DNA of 64,000 nucleotides from an uncultured Faecalibacterium sp. (GCA_937907025.1 CALESJ010000049.1:25550-89549); one strand, 5' to 3'. Counted from the stretch's first letter, positions 7,952 through 17,040 are shown. Made by a program: numbers and translations. Notes: a model not told the origin generated them from the sequence alone.

Positions 7952-9610
7952 TCAGAACAGGAAGAACAGGAACAGGTGGGACAGCGGTGCCGACAGGGCC
8001 ATCATCACAATGGCAAACAGCGTGATCTGCCCATACCGCAGGGGCGGATTCTGTTCCGGCAGCGCCGGTGCTTCCTGCGCCGGCTGGGGACTGCCCAGCA
8101 CCCACAGCAGGGCGAAGAGCACCATCACCAGCGGGAAGAGCATGGACACCCGGATGGACACCACCGCCTGCACCAGATAACTGCACAGAGCCAGCAGCAC
8201 CGGGGCCACACCGGGGCGGGTCCAGGCGCGGAAGCCCCGGCGCAGATGCACCGCAATGAACCCCACCCAGGCCACCAGGCCCAGGATACCGGTGGTAAGC
8301 AGCTGCTCCAGGTATTCGTTGTGAGCGGCGTAGAAGGTATTCATCCGGTCGGTCAGGTTATCCCCTGCCCAGGCCACCATAGCCTTGTGCATGGTGCCGG
8401 GACCGTAGCCCAGAATCATCCGCCACAGGGGGGCATCGCTCCAGGTGCCCCAGGCGGCCCGCCAGCCGGTGCCGCGGTAGGTGCCCCAGTCATCGTTGAA
8501 GACCAGATACTGGTCCATCTTGCCCAGGGAGGGGAACCCGTCCCACAGGTTGGCCAGCAGGAACAGCACCACCACCGCAGCCACACAGACCGCGGTCATC
8601 ACCCGGCCCACCAGGCACAGGCTGCGTTCCGGCTTGCCCCGCCGGGCCCGCCAGAAAAGGAACCCCCACACCGCGGCACAGAACACCATGCCCGGCACCG
8701 CCAGCTGCAAATCCCCGAAATGGGACAGCAGCGACCGGCCGCCCTGGGTGTAGACGGTGGCCCGCATATAGTGCATCCACGCCGCCCAGGCAAAGAAGGC
8801 CAGGCCGATGAGGGCGCCCCTGCGCACCATGCGGGTATCGAAGTTCTTATGGCAGACCAGCACCATAGCCGCCGCCACCACGCCAAGGGTCAGGGCTTCG
8901 GCGTCCACCACCGCCAGCGCCAGACCACCGAAGATCATGGGGATGCCGTAGGCGATATTCTGGGCGCGGCCTTTTGCGGCGAGCCAGGCGTAAAAGACGA
9001 TGGGCAGCGCGATGGCAAAGAACCCGGCGTTGAAGTCTTTCTGCCCCAGAGTGGAGAAGAACTGGGCCCGTTCCACCACCGCCGTATCCCGGTAGGTACC
9101 GATGAGGTCGATGTTGAAGATGTTGAGCACATACAGCACCGTGACGATGGACGCCGTGACGCCCACCCCGAAGAAGAGGAAATTCACATCTTTGGCCCCG
9201 GCAAAGGCCCGCACGCACAGGTAGGCCAGGGCTGTGATGACCACCAGGGCATACCCGCCGTAGTAGCCGCCCAGCCCCCACAGCGAGGCCACCGGCGTGA
9301 TGGAAAGCAGGGTGGACACCAGCCCGGTGAGGGCAAAGGCCCCCAGCCAGATAACGCCTGTGTCCCGGGCGGCAAACCGATCCGCCGGGATTTTGCCCCC
9401 CACCAGCAGGCAGACGCCGAGAAAGAGGGCAAACAGCAGGATCAGGGTAAACCCGCCGGTAAATTTGGTAAGTCCCAGATTGGAGAACTTGTCAATATAC
9501 AAGGGAAAGACACACAGCACCGCCACCAGCAGCGCGGTGGCAGTGGAAGCCGTCATCCGGGCCAGGTCCTGCTGCTGCCGTTCCCGCGGGGAAAGGGTAC
9601 GCTTGGGCAT
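7952..9610 (-). CDS. O-antigen ligase / polysaccharide polymerase-like membrane protein (Wzy_C superfamily)
   Basis: 552-residue polytopic membrane protein with about 12 hydrophobic segments. The C-terminal half has the WaaL/Wzy hallmark: a large outside loop with GTYRGTGWRAAW...LGYGPGTM and then AAHNEYLEQLLTTGILGLVAW, in which the His-Asn-x-x-Leu motif is the part conserved in O-antigen ligases and PglL-like glycosyltransferases. The first half has FFSTLGQKDFNAGFF, matching the family's G-T-L-G-N-xN segment. It probably transfers or polymerises lipid-linked glycans at the outer face of the membrane. No glycan cluster surrounds it, so the substrate is unknown. AGGAGG lies upstream of the ATG. 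Confidence 0.82.
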   Translation of the reverse strand: MPKRTLSPRERQQQDLARMTASTATALLVAVLCVFPLYIDKFSNLGLTKFTGGFTLILLFALFLGVCLLVGGKIPADRFAARDTGVIWLGAFALTGLVSTLLSITPVASLWGLGGYYGGYALVVITALAYLCVRAFAGAKDVNFLFFGVGVTASIVTVLYVLNIFNIDLIGTYRDTAVVERAQFFSTLGQKDFNAGFFAIALPIVFYAWLAAKGRAQNIAYGIPMIFGGLALAVVDAEALTLGVVAAAMVLVCHKNFDTRMVRRGALIGLAFFAWAAWMHYMRATVYTQGGRSLLSHFGDLQLAVPGMVFCAAVWGFLFWRARRGKPERSLCLVGRVMTAVCVAAVVVLFLLANLWDGFPSLGKMDQYLVFNDDWGTYRGTGWRAAWGTWSDAPLWRMILGYGPGTMHKAMVAWAGDNLTDRMNTFYAAHNEYLEQLLTTGILGLVAWVGFIAVHLRRGFRAWTRPGVAPVLLALCSYLVQAVVSIRVSMLFPLVMVLFALLWVLGSPQPAQEAPALPEQNPPLRYGQITLFAIVMMALSAPLSHLFLFFLF

Positions 9611-9689
9611 GAAAACCGAAAACCTCCTGGAATTAAGATCACAAAAAACAAGGCGGCCGCCGGGACAGGCCCGGGGTCACCTAGCTATT

Positions 9690-10880
9690 TTACCGTCCTG
9701 TGCTCTTTTTTGCAACTGTTGTACCATTTTGACACAAAGGTTTTACAAGTGCGAAGCACAAAAGCCCCGCCGCGGCGCTGATGCCCGCTGCCCAGTGCCG
9801 GGCCCCCATGGGCAGCAGCTGACTGCCCGCGTAGCTAAGCAGGCTGCCGGCGCTCATGCCCAGGGCCAACAGGCCGTAGTTGACCCCCGCATGGCGCAGC
9901 CCGAACAGGTCGGTGTTCAGCGCAGGCTGCACCGCCGCCCCGCCGGAGTAAAAGAAGGTGAGCAGGGCGTAGGCGGCGGCCACCCACCATCCCTGGGCTA
10001 GGGCAAACAGAGCTGACCCGATGCCCAGCCCTGCATACACGCCGTACAGTACCGGCTTGCGCCCGGCCTTATCGCTGAGAGCCGGGCAGGAAAGCCGCCC
10101 CAGCGCCGAAGCTGCCGCCCCGATGACCACGCACAGCGGGGCCAGGTTTTCGGCCATGCCCCGGTCGGTGGCAATCTGCAGCAGGTCCGGGCTGAACAGC
10201 AGCACCGGCGGCGACCCCAGCGCCACCCCGGCCAGGCATAGTTTATACTGCACCGTGCGCACCATGGCTTTGGGCGGCAGGTCGGCGGCGGTGCCCGCCG
10301 GGGCTGTGGGGGCAGGCGGGTTTCTGAGCACCGCGGCCCCGGCACCGCAGACGGCCAGGATCACCGCCCCCAACGCCCCGAAGCAGACCCGCATACCGAA
10401 GGCGCCGCCCACACCCCGCACAAACAGGGTGAGGAAGGCCCCGGAAAGCCCCATGGCCGCCCCGGTCACGCCGGTGGCCAGGCCCTTGCGCCCAGCGTAC
10501 CACTTCTGCACACAGGCCAGCACCGACGGGGCCAGAAAGGCACTGCCCACCCCGGCCGGGACGCTGTACGCCAGCAGAAACAGGGGGGCGTTGCCCGCCG
10601 GGGCCACCGCCGCCAGCAGAAAGCCGCCGCCCATGAGCAGCGTGCCCCAGCCGGCGGCGAAGCGGGGGCCCCGGGCGTCCTGCAGAAAGCCGCCCACGGC
10701 GCACCCCACCCCGTATCCCGCCACCAGCACCGCAAAGACCATGCTGGCCTGGGCCCGGGTAAAGGCGTATTCCTCCATGACCGGGCGCTGAAACACGCCC
10801 CACGCCGCCGGAATGCCGGTCAGCAGCTGTACCGCGGCCCCTGCGGCCAGGATCTGCGGCGCGCCCCCGCTCTTTTTCAC
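9690..10880 (-). CDS. MFS transporter, OFA (oxalate/formate antiporter-like) family
   Basis: 396-residue major facilitator with 12 hydrophobic segments. Features fitting the OFA group are TGIPAAWGVFQRPVMEEYAFTRAQ at the first loop, GGFLQDARGPR as the A-motif between helices 2 and 3, and KWYAGRKGLATGVTGAAMGLSG. The substrate is probably a carboxylate, but the sequence does not tell which. The start is placed at GTG 10880 because GGGGAGG lies seven bases upstream; an in-frame ATG at 10916 would put this SD inside the gene. It is alone on the minus strand between the Wzy-like gene and divergent hisS. Confidence 0.82.
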   Translation of the reverse strand: MKKSGGAPQILAAGAAVQLLTGIPAAWGVFQRPVMEEYAFTRAQASMVFAVLVAGYGVGCAVGGFLQDARGPRFAAGWGTLLMGGGFLLAAVAPAGNAPLFLLAYSVPAGVGSAFLAPSVLACVQKWYAGRKGLATGVTGAAMGLSGAFLTLFVRGVGGAFGMRVCFGALGAVILAVCGAGAAVLRNPPAPTAPAGTAADLPPKAMVRTVQYKLCLAGVALGSPPVLLFSPDLLQIATDRGMAENLAPLCVVIGAAASALGRLSCPALSDKAGRKPVLYGVYAGLGIGSALFALAQGWWVAAAYALLTFFYSGGAAVQPALNTDLFGLRHAGVNYGLLALGMSAGSLLSYAGSQLLPMGARHWAAGISAAAGLLCFALVKPLCQNGTTVAKKSTGR

Positions 10881-10962
10881 ATGCGGTCCCTCCCCTTTTT
10901 GGCTTCGGGTTATCATTCCCGGCCGCAGGGGCGAAAATTCCCCGCCGCGGCAGTCCTTTCGG

Positions 10963-10992
10963 TTGACAAAACCACCGGCCGGGGGCTATCAT
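10963..10992 (+). promoter_or_regulatory. Promoter of hisS
   Basis: TTGACA (10963-10968), an 18-base spacer and TATCAT (10987-10992). The 5' leader is about 80 bases. I see no T-box hallmarks in it. Confidence 0.75.
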
Positions 10993-11080
10993 ATACAGTA
11001 CAGCGCGGCAAAACGCCGCGGATAAGCCATTTTCCGCCGTCTGTGCGGACATTTCAAATAGAGTAAGGAGCTGCCGAGCT

Positions 11081-12331
11081 ATGAAAACCCAACCCTTGAA
11101 AGGCATGCGCGATCTTCTGCCCAAAGAGCAGGCCCTGCGCGACCACATCCAGGCCGAGATCCTGGCCACCTACCGTGCCGCCGGGTTCCAGCGCATTTCC
11201 ACCCCCATCCTGGAAGACATGGAGAACCTGAACAAGAGCGACGGCGGCGACAACCTGAACCTGATCTTCAAGGTCCTGAAACGCGGCGAAAAGCTGGCCG
11301 CCGCCCTGCGCAGCGGGGATGAATCCCAGCTTTCGGACATGGGCCTGCGGTACGACCTGACCCTGCCCCTGTCCCGCTACTACGCCGCCAACCGCAATTC
11401 CCTGCCCCATCCCTTCAAGGTCATCCAGACCGACCGCGTCTACCGCGCCGAGCGCCCCCAGAAGGGCCGCCTGCGGGAATTTGTCCAGTGCGACATCGAC
11501 ATTCTGGGCGACGCCAGCCCCAACGCCGAGGTGGAACTCATCGATGTGACCGCCCGGGCGCTGCTACGCATCGGCTTCTCCGGCTTTACCGTAAACATCA
11601 ACGACCGCCGCATCCTGCGGGCCATGCTGGCCGGCATGGGCTTTGCGGAAGACACTCTGGATTCCGTCTGCATCAGCTTCGATAAGCTGGACAAAATCGG
11701 CGCCGACGGCGTGCGGAGCGAACTGGAGGAAAAGGGCTTCCCCGCTGAGGCCATCTCCGCTCTGGACGCCTTCCTGCGCGGGGGCGACTTCAGCCTGGAG
11801 GCCGTCACCGCCGCCTGCGGCGAGCAGGGCCCCGAGCTGACCGCCGACCTGCGCTATGTGCTGGCCACCGCTGAAAAGCTGGCCGCCGGGCGCTACGGCG
11901 TGGCCTACTGCCCCAGCCTGGTACGCGGCCAGGGCTACTACACCGGCATGGTGTTTGAGGTCACCTGCCCGCAGTTCTCCGGGGCTGTGGCCGGCGGCGG
12001 CCGCTACGACAACATGGTGGGCAAGTTCATCGGCCAGACCGTTCCAGCCGTGGGCTTCTCCATCGGGTTCGAGCGCGTCTGCGGCATCCTGCTGGAACAG
12101 GGCTACACCATTCCCGGCGCCAAGCCCAAACTGGCCCTGCTCTATCTGCCCGAAGCCGACTTTGCCGACGTGCTGACCAAGGCCGAGCGCCTGCGCGCCG
12201 ACTACGATGTGACCGTGCTGCCCCAGGCCAAGAAGCTGGGCAAACAGTTCGGCACCCTGGAGGCCGCCGGATTCAACGCCGCCGCCTTCGCGGACAATGA
12301 CGACATCAAGCCTCTTGGTCAAAAGGGCTGA
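11081..12331 (+). CDS. hisS: Histidine--tRNA ligase
   Basis: Class II aminoacyl-tRNA synthetase of 416 residues. The start LKGMRDLLP is typical of the family. Motif 2 is RAERPQKGRLREFVQCDIDILG, the histidine-specific loop is LVRGQGYYTGMVFEV, and motif 3 ends with GFSIGFERV after GGGRYDNMVG. A short anticodon-binding domain follows from about residue 330 (KLALLYLPEA to FADNDDIKPL). Two points are unusual: the loop reads RGQGYY where most HisRS read RGLDYY, and motif 1 lies in a GGDNLNLIFKVLKRGEKL context. The anticodon domain argues against the HisZ regulatory subunit, and no his biosynthesis gene is near. The SD AAGGAG precedes the ATG. Confidence 0.82.
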   Translation: MKTQPLKGMRDLLPKEQALRDHIQAEILATYRAAGFQRISTPILEDMENLNKSDGGDNLNLIFKVLKRGEKLAAALRSGDESQLSDMGLRYDLTLPLSRYYAANRNSLPHPFKVIQTDRVYRAERPQKGRLREFVQCDIDILGDASPNAEVELIDVTARALLRIGFSGFTVNINDRRILRAMLAGMGFAEDTLDSVCISFDKLDKIGADGVRSELEEKGFPAEAISALDAFLRGGDFSLEAVTAACGEQGPELTADLRYVLATAEKLAAGRYGVAYCPSLVRGQGYYTGMVFEVTCPQFSGAVAGGGRYDNMVGKFIGQTVPAVGFSIGFERVCGILLEQGYTIPGAKPKLALLYLPEADFADVLTKAERLRADYDVTVLPQAKKLGKQFGTLEAAGFNAAAFADNDDIKPLGQKG

Positions 12332-12350
12332 AAAACAGCACAAACATTTA

Positions 12351-12388
12351 GCGGGAACGCCGAAAAAAGGCGTTCCCGCTTTATTTTT
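12351..12388 (+). terminator. Terminator of hisS
   Basis: Perfect 11-bp stem GCGGGAACGCC / GGCGTTCCCGC with a 7-base loop, then TTTATTTTT. Confidence 0.93.
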
Positions 12389-12471
12389 GGCATCAAATTG
12401 TAACGTGGCCGTCCATTTTTGCGTGTTATACTGGTGACAAGGAAACGACCCCTGAAAAAGGAGGAATACCT

Positions 12472-13536
12472 ATGAAACGAACCCGTTGGTCCGCCCGCCT
12501 GGCCGCGGGCCTGACCGCTCTGGTGCTGGCCCTGACCGTGACCGCCTGCGGTGCTTCCAGCACAGACAAATCTGCCGGCGCCGATGTCACCGAATCCACC
12601 GAGGCCGTCGCCATGCCCCAGGAGAACCTGCTGTCCGAGGAAGCGAGCGGGGAGGCCGGCACCGGGGATACCTCCGGTGCCGGAACGGTAACCCTGGACC
12701 CGGGCGCCACCAGTGAGAGCGCCCGCAAGATCGTGTACACCGCCAGTCTGGAGCTGGAAGCCACCGACTTTGACGCCGCCCGCACCTCTCTGCTGACTGC
12801 CGTGGAAGCCCAGGGCGGCTACCTGGAACACAGCAGCCAGAACGGCACCGCCGAGGACCGGGACCGCAGCCTGTACTGCACCGTGCGCGTCCCCGCCGAC
12901 AACTACCGGGCATTTCTGGAATCCGCCGGCAAGGCGGGCAACCAGCGGTATCTGAGCGAGGACGCCAACGACATCACCGCCGGATATGTGGACGTGGAGG
13001 CCCGTCTGGCTGCGCTGGAAAACCAGCGGGACCGGCTGAATGCCCTGGCCGAAAAGGCCGAAACCACCGCCGACCTGCTGGAGATCGAGAGTCAGCTTTC
13101 GGACGTGCAGTATGAGATCGAAAACTACACCCGGCAGCTGCGCGCCATGGACGACCAGATCACCTATTCCACCGTGGACATCTCCCTGTATGAAGTGTCC
13201 GCCCTGACCCCGGCCACCCCCGCCACCTTCGGGGAAAAGCTGGGCCAGGCCTTCGGCTACGGCTGGGACGGCTTTGTGGACTTTATGCAGGGACTGGTCC
13301 TGGCGCTGGTCTACATGTGGCCGCTGGTTGTGGTGGCGGTGATCGTGGTCATTGTGCTGCTCATCACCCGCCCGGCCCGCCGTGCCCGCCGGGAAGCCCG
13401 GGCCGCTGCCCGCCAGGCCGCTCACTCCAAGGGCGCGCCCTATACCTACCCCGTCACCCCCGCACCGGAAGCCCCCAAGGATGCCCCTGCCACCCCCGAA
13501 CCGCCCAAACCGGAGGAAGGCACCCCGAAATACTGA
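12472..13536 (+). CDS. DUF4349 domain lipoprotein
   Basis: 354 residues. A lipoprotein signal ends in LTVTAC near residue 26, so the protein is tethered outside the membrane. An acidic/serine linker follows, then the DUF4349 region (about 85-300) opening with RKIVYTASLELEATDFD. It contains a coiled-coil stretch (ARLAALENQRDRLNALAEKAETT) and then a C-terminal transmembrane helix (LVLALVYMWPLVVVAVIVVIVLL) followed by a basic, proline-rich tail, typical of this family. The biochemical function is unknown. It is the sole gene of its unit; the SD AAAGGAGG precedes the ATG. Confidence 0.85.
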   Translation: MKRTRWSARLAAGLTALVLALTVTACGASSTDKSAGADVTESTEAVAMPQENLLSEEASGEAGTGDTSGAGTVTLDPGATSESARKIVYTASLELEATDFDAARTSLLTAVEAQGGYLEHSSQNGTAEDRDRSLYCTVRVPADNYRAFLESAGKAGNQRYLSEDANDITAGYVDVEARLAALENQRDRLNALAEKAETTADLLEIESQLSDVQYEIENYTRQLRAMDDQITYSTVDISLYEVSALTPATPATFGEKLGQAFGYGWDGFVDFMQGLVLALVYMWPLVVVAVIVVIVLLITRPARRARREARAAARQAAHSKGAPYTYPVTPAPEAPKDAPATPEPPKPEEGTPKY

Positions 13537-13561
13537 AAACGCCCCCTTGTAAGCAAGGCAA

Positions 13562-13595
13562 AGCCCCCGCAGCCGTACGGCCGCGGGGGCTTTTT
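13562..13595. terminator. Bidirectional terminator between DUF4349 gene and MATE remnant
   Basis: Stem AGCCCCCGC / GCGGGGGCT with a 12-base loop and TTTTTG on the plus strand. The minus strand also ends in a short T tract. Confidence 0.85.
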
Positions 13596-13639
13596 GTGAT
13601 TACGGGGTTTCCCGGGACGGGGGATACAGCTTGTTCCGG

Positions 13640-14599
13640 CAGCGCAGCCATGCTCAACAAAGCGTAGCGCAGCAGCCGGAAGAAATCGGCCCGCCGGCCG
13701 TGGCCCCAGGCCCGGCTGACCAGGGGCTGCATGCCCTGAGCCAGGCCGGAATACACTGCCAGCACCACCAAAGAGAGGTTTGCCACCACGCCGTAGGCCG
13801 CCACGCCGGTGTTGCCTGCCAGACGCAGGATCAGGAAGTTGAAGGTGACCATGACCACCGCGCCGGAAAGCTGGTCCAGCAGAGAGGGCACGCCCAGCAC
13901 GGTAATGCGGGCGGCGGTGCGGCGGCTGGGCCGGGTGCACACCGGGCGGAAGCCGCACCGGGCGCTGAACCAGTGGGGGGCCTGGATCAGAATGCCGATG
14001 ATCGGCGAAAAGCCGGTGGCCAGCACGGCGCCCAGGATGCCCAACCCGAAGGGGAAGATGAAGATATAGTCCATGACAATGTTGGCCAGGCTGCCGGTGA
14101 CGGTGGCAGCCATGGAAAGCTGGGGTGCGCCGTCGTTGCGCACATAGCATTACAGCACATCGTTGAAGACGAAAGCCGGGGCGAAGATCAGCAGCACCCG
14201 CAGGTAGGTGGTGGTCATGGTGTGGACAGTGCCCTCGGCGCCCAGCAGGGCCGCCAGCGGGCCGGGGACCGTCAGCCCGGCCAGCACGAACACCACCGAC
14301 GCGGCCGCCGCCATAACCAGGGTGTGGGTATAGACCACATTGGCCTCCTCGTGGGCCTGCTGGCTTTTGAGCACCGAGAACCGGGTGGCACCGCCCATGC
14401 CCAGCAGCAGGCCGATGCCATGAATGATGTTATAAACAGGAATGGCCAGGTTCAGGGCGGCCAGACCTTCGCTGCCCAGGCCCTGGGCCACAAAGAAGGT
14501 GTCGGCCAGGATATAGCAGGATACCGCCATCATGCCCAGCACGCTGAGCACGGCGTAACGTCCGAATTCGGCCCCCAGGGCCGGAGTATGGGGTTTCAT
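13640..14599 (-). pseudogene. MATE efflux transporter, broken (in-frame stop and 3' truncation)
   Basis: The reading frame begins MKPHTPALGAEFGRYAVLSVLGMMAVSCYILADTFF, a normal MATE start, and runs to FAPAFVFNDVL, where TAA occurs at 14150-14152. The same frame continues immediately with CYVRNDGAPQLSMAA, the expected next MATE segment, so this is a single nonsense codon rather than a gene boundary. MATE-like sequence then stops at about 13640 (RLLRYALLSMAAL), roughly 100 residues short, and the frame runs on as unrelated sequence to 13454 across the terminator and into the DUF4349 gene. It is probably a non-functional multidrug/Na+ antiporter. A sequencing error could explain the stop but not the truncation. 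Confidence 0.85.
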
Positions 14600-14653
14600 A
14601 GGTCGAATCTCCTTTTTTCTTGTCAGTTTGCCCCCGCGCCGGGCCGAACATAC

Positions 14654-14710
14654 AAAAAGCGCCGGTGCTTTACGTCTTCAATGGCCTACGACGCAAAGCC
14701 CAGCGCTTTG
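14654..14710 (-). terminator. Terminator of aspS
   Basis: Long stem of about 20 bp (outer AAAGCGC / GCGCTTT, inner GCTTTACGTC / GACGCAAAGC) with one bulge, followed on the minus strand by TTTTTG. Confidence 0.8.
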
Positions 14711-14746
14711 TATAACCCACCCGGCGGCGGGTCCTTATTCAATTGA

Positions 14747-16528
14747 TTACTGGTTGTCCACCAGGGCGATGGACAGGTCCTTCAGCTGTTTGGGGTCCAC
14801 CACGTCAGGCGCACCGGACATGGGTTCGCCGGCGTTCTGCACCTTCGGGAAGGCAATGACATCCCGGATGGAATCCTTCTTCAGCATCAGCATGACCAGA
14901 CGGTCCAGGCCGTAGGCCATACCGCCGTGCGGGGGTGCACCGAACTTGTAGGCATCCATCAGGAAGCCGAAGCTGGCCCGGGCCTTTTCCTCGGTAAAGC
15001 CCAGGGCACGGAACATGCGGTCCTGCAGGGCGGGGTCGTTGATGCGGATGGAACCGCCGCCCAGCTCAACACCGTTCAGCACGATGTCGTACGCCAGGGC
15101 ACGGCAGGCACCGGGGTCGCTCTCCACCTTGTCCAGGTCTTCGGGCTTGGGCATGGTGAAGGGATGGTGCATGGCCATCCAGCGGCCTTCCTGCTCGCTG
15201 TACTCAAACAGCGGGAAGTCCACCACCCACAGGAAGTTGAAGGCGTCCTTGTCGATGAGCTCGTACTTGCGGCCCATCTCCAGACGGACCTGGCCCAGGG
15301 CGGTGCAGGCGCGCACCCAGTCGGTGTCGCTGACCAGCAGCAGCACGTCGCCGGTTTCGGCACCCAGAGCCTGGTACAGGGCAGCCTTTTCTTCCTCGGT
15401 GAGGAACTTTTCAAAGCTGGAGGTGGTGTTCTCGGCGGTCATGCGGCTGTAAGCCAGACCCTTGGCACCGTAGGTCTTGGCGACCTCGCCCAGCTTGTCG
15501 ATGTTCTTGCGGGTCAGGCGGTCCGCCATGCCCTTGGCGTTGATGGCACGGATGGTGCCGCCGGCGGCCAGGGCATCGGCGAAGGGCTTGAAGTCGGTGC
15601 CGGCAAAAACGCTGCTCACATCCTGGATTTCCAGGCCGAAGCGGGTATCCGGCTTATCGGAACCGAAGCGGCCCATGGCCTCGTCCCAGGGCATACGCAC
15701 AAAGGGCGTGGGCACGTCGATGTTCAGAATTTCTTTCCACAGACGCTTGATCAGGCCCTCGTTGATGGTCATGATGTCGTCCTCGGTGACGAAGGACAGT
15801 TCCTCATCAATCTGGGTGAACTCGGGCTGACGGTCGGCGCGCAGGTCCTCGTCGCGGTAGCAGCGGGCGACCTGGAAGTAACGGTCGAAGCCGGACAGCA
15901 TCAGAATCTGCTTGTACAGCTGCGGGCTCTGGGGCAGGGCATAAAAATGGCCGGGCTGCACACGGCTGGGCACCAGATAGTCACGGGCGCCTTCCGGGGT
16001 GGACTTGATCAGGGTCGGGGTTTCGATCTCGCAGAAATGCTGCTCATAGAAGTAATTGCGCACGACCTGGCAGATCTTGGAGCGCATCACGATGGGTTCG
16101 TGCATGGACGGACGGCGCAGGTCCAGATAGCGGTAACGCAGGCGCAGGTCATCGTTGACGTTGATGCCGTCGCGGATCTCGAAAGGCGGGGTCTGGGCTT
16201 CGCTCAGCACCCGCAGCTCGCTGACATACAGTTCCACGTCGCCGGTGGCGATCTTATCGGTCTTGGCGGCGCGCTCCCGCAGAGTGCCCCGGGCAATGAC
16301 CACATATTCGCTCTTCAGGCTTTCGGCCTTGGCAAAGACGTCCTTGGGCGTATCCTCGTCAAACACCATCTGCAGAATGCCGGTGGTGTCGCGCAGGTCG
16401 GCAAAGATGATGCCGCCCTTATCACGGGCGCGGGCGATCGAACCGCAGACGGTCATTTCCTTTCCCGCGTCGGCCAGGCTGACTTCGCCGCAGTAGTTGG
16501 TGCGGCGCAGATTGCCCATCGTTTCCAT
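14747..16528 (-). CDS. aspS: Aspartate--tRNA ligase
   Basis: Class IIb synthetase of 593 residues, the usual bacterial-type length with the GAD insertion domain. An OB-fold anticodon domain is at about 1-135. The flipping and motif 2 region reads QSPQLYKQILMLSGFDRYFQVARCYRDEDLRADRQPEFTQID, and motif 3 is GGMAYGLDRLVMLM near the C-terminus. The GAD domain lies between (about 290-425). Whether it is a discriminating or non-discriminating (Asp/Asn) enzyme cannot be settled here; gatCAB and asnS are not in the window. AAGGGG lies about ten bases before the first ATG, and a second in-frame ATG is three codons later. Confidence 0.96.
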   Translation of the reverse strand: METMGNLRRTNYCGEVSLADAGKEMTVCGSIARARDKGGIIFADLRDTTGILQMVFDEDTPKDVFAKAESLKSEYVVIARGTLRERAAKTDKIATGDVELYVSELRVLSEAQTPPFEIRDGINVNDDLRLRYRYLDLRRPSMHEPIVMRSKICQVVRNYFYEQHFCEIETPTLIKSTPEGARDYLVPSRVQPGHFYALPQSPQLYKQILMLSGFDRYFQVARCYRDEDLRADRQPEFTQIDEELSFVTEDDIMTINEGLIKRLWKEILNIDVPTPFVRMPWDEAMGRFGSDKPDTRFGLEIQDVSSVFAGTDFKPFADALAAGGTIRAINAKGMADRLTRKNIDKLGEVAKTYGAKGLAYSRMTAENTTSSFEKFLTEEEKAALYQALGAETGDVLLLVSDTDWVRACTALGQVRLEMGRKYELIDKDAFNFLWVVDFPLFEYSEQEGRWMAMHHPFTMPKPEDLDKVESDPGACRALAYDIVLNGVELGGGSIRINDPALQDRMFRALGFTEEKARASFGFLMDAYKFGAPPHGGMAYGLDRLVMLMLKKDSIRDVIAFPKVQNAGEPMSGAPDVVDPKQLKDLSIALVDNQ

Positions 16529-16707
16529 AACTCTCTATCCCCTTTTGGTGGAATCTTATTTGCTGAAACTTAATTATAACGCGGCCATGCTTTTTTGGCA
16601 AGGGGGCCGGGCGGGAAAAGCACAGCTTTTGCCGAAGAGCGGCGGTTGGTTTTTCGTTTTGTTTTGTGCGATTGGTTTGTTGGTTATTTTCCGGCAGACA
16701 ATGTTTT

Positions 16708-16748
16708 GCCGGATAGTCCTTCCTTTTGTGACCAAAAGGAAGCGAAAA
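16708..16748. repeat. 41-bp palindrome-containing repeat, copy A
   Basis: Contains a perfect 10-bp inverted repeat CTTCCTTTTG-TGAC-CAAAAGGAAG. A copy with 40 of 41 bases identical occurs in the opposite orientation at 42378-42418. Both copies lie next to an element of the 139-bp palindromic family. Apart from these repeats and the atpD terminator, the stretch 16529-17048 shows no gene. Confidence 0.75.
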
Positions 16749-16766
16749 ATTTCCCTTTCGGAAAGC

Positions 16767-16905
16767 CTCCCCCTGTGTAAGGGGAGGTGCCGCGCAGCGG
16801 CGGTGGGGTTGTGGAACCCCGTCGCATTTCCCGTTCACGGGCAACACCAGCAAGCCTACAACCCTTCAGTCGCCTACCGGCGCCAGCTCCCCTTGCACAG
16901 GGGAG
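16767..16905. repeat. 139-bp palindromic MITE-like element, inverted divergent copy
   Basis: Has the same terminal blocks as the copies at 1648 and 1806 (left CTCCCCCTGTGTAAGGGGAG, right CTCCCCTTGCACAGGGGAG) but the interior is in the opposite orientation: GGTGCCGCGCAGCGGCGG comes first and CGCCTACCGGCGCCAG last. The central hairpin CCCGTTCACGGG is conserved. A further degenerate half copy follows at about 16950-16993. Confidence 0.8.
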
Positions 16906-17002
16906 CCAATCTCAACACCCGGAAGCCGAGCGACAAACCACCCCCTCAGTCGCCTTCAGCGCCAGCTCCCCAACCACAAAGGGAGCCTTTTGCTGCTCAA
17001 AC

Positions 17003-17040
17003 AAAAAGACCGCCCTGCCCCAAAATGGGGCCGGCGGCCG
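17003..17040 (-). terminator. Terminator of the V-ATPase operon
   Basis: Hairpin with outer arm ACCGCC / GGCGGC and inner arm GCCCCAAAATGGGGC, followed on the minus strand by TTTTTG, nine bases after the atpD stop. Confidence 0.75.

Noticed and set aside
7868..9781. 637-codon plus-strand frame opposite the Wzy-like gene
   Set aside because: It has His/Gln/Gly-rich shadow composition, while the minus strand encodes a coherent multi-helix membrane protein.
11000..11080. T-box leader before hisS
   Set aside because: The leader is only about 80 bases, and I see neither a T-box sequence nor a terminator in it.
13454..13640. C-terminal tail of the downstream MATE frame as real coding sequence
   Set aside because: It runs through the terminator and antisense to the DUF4349 gene, and no longer resembles MATE proteins.
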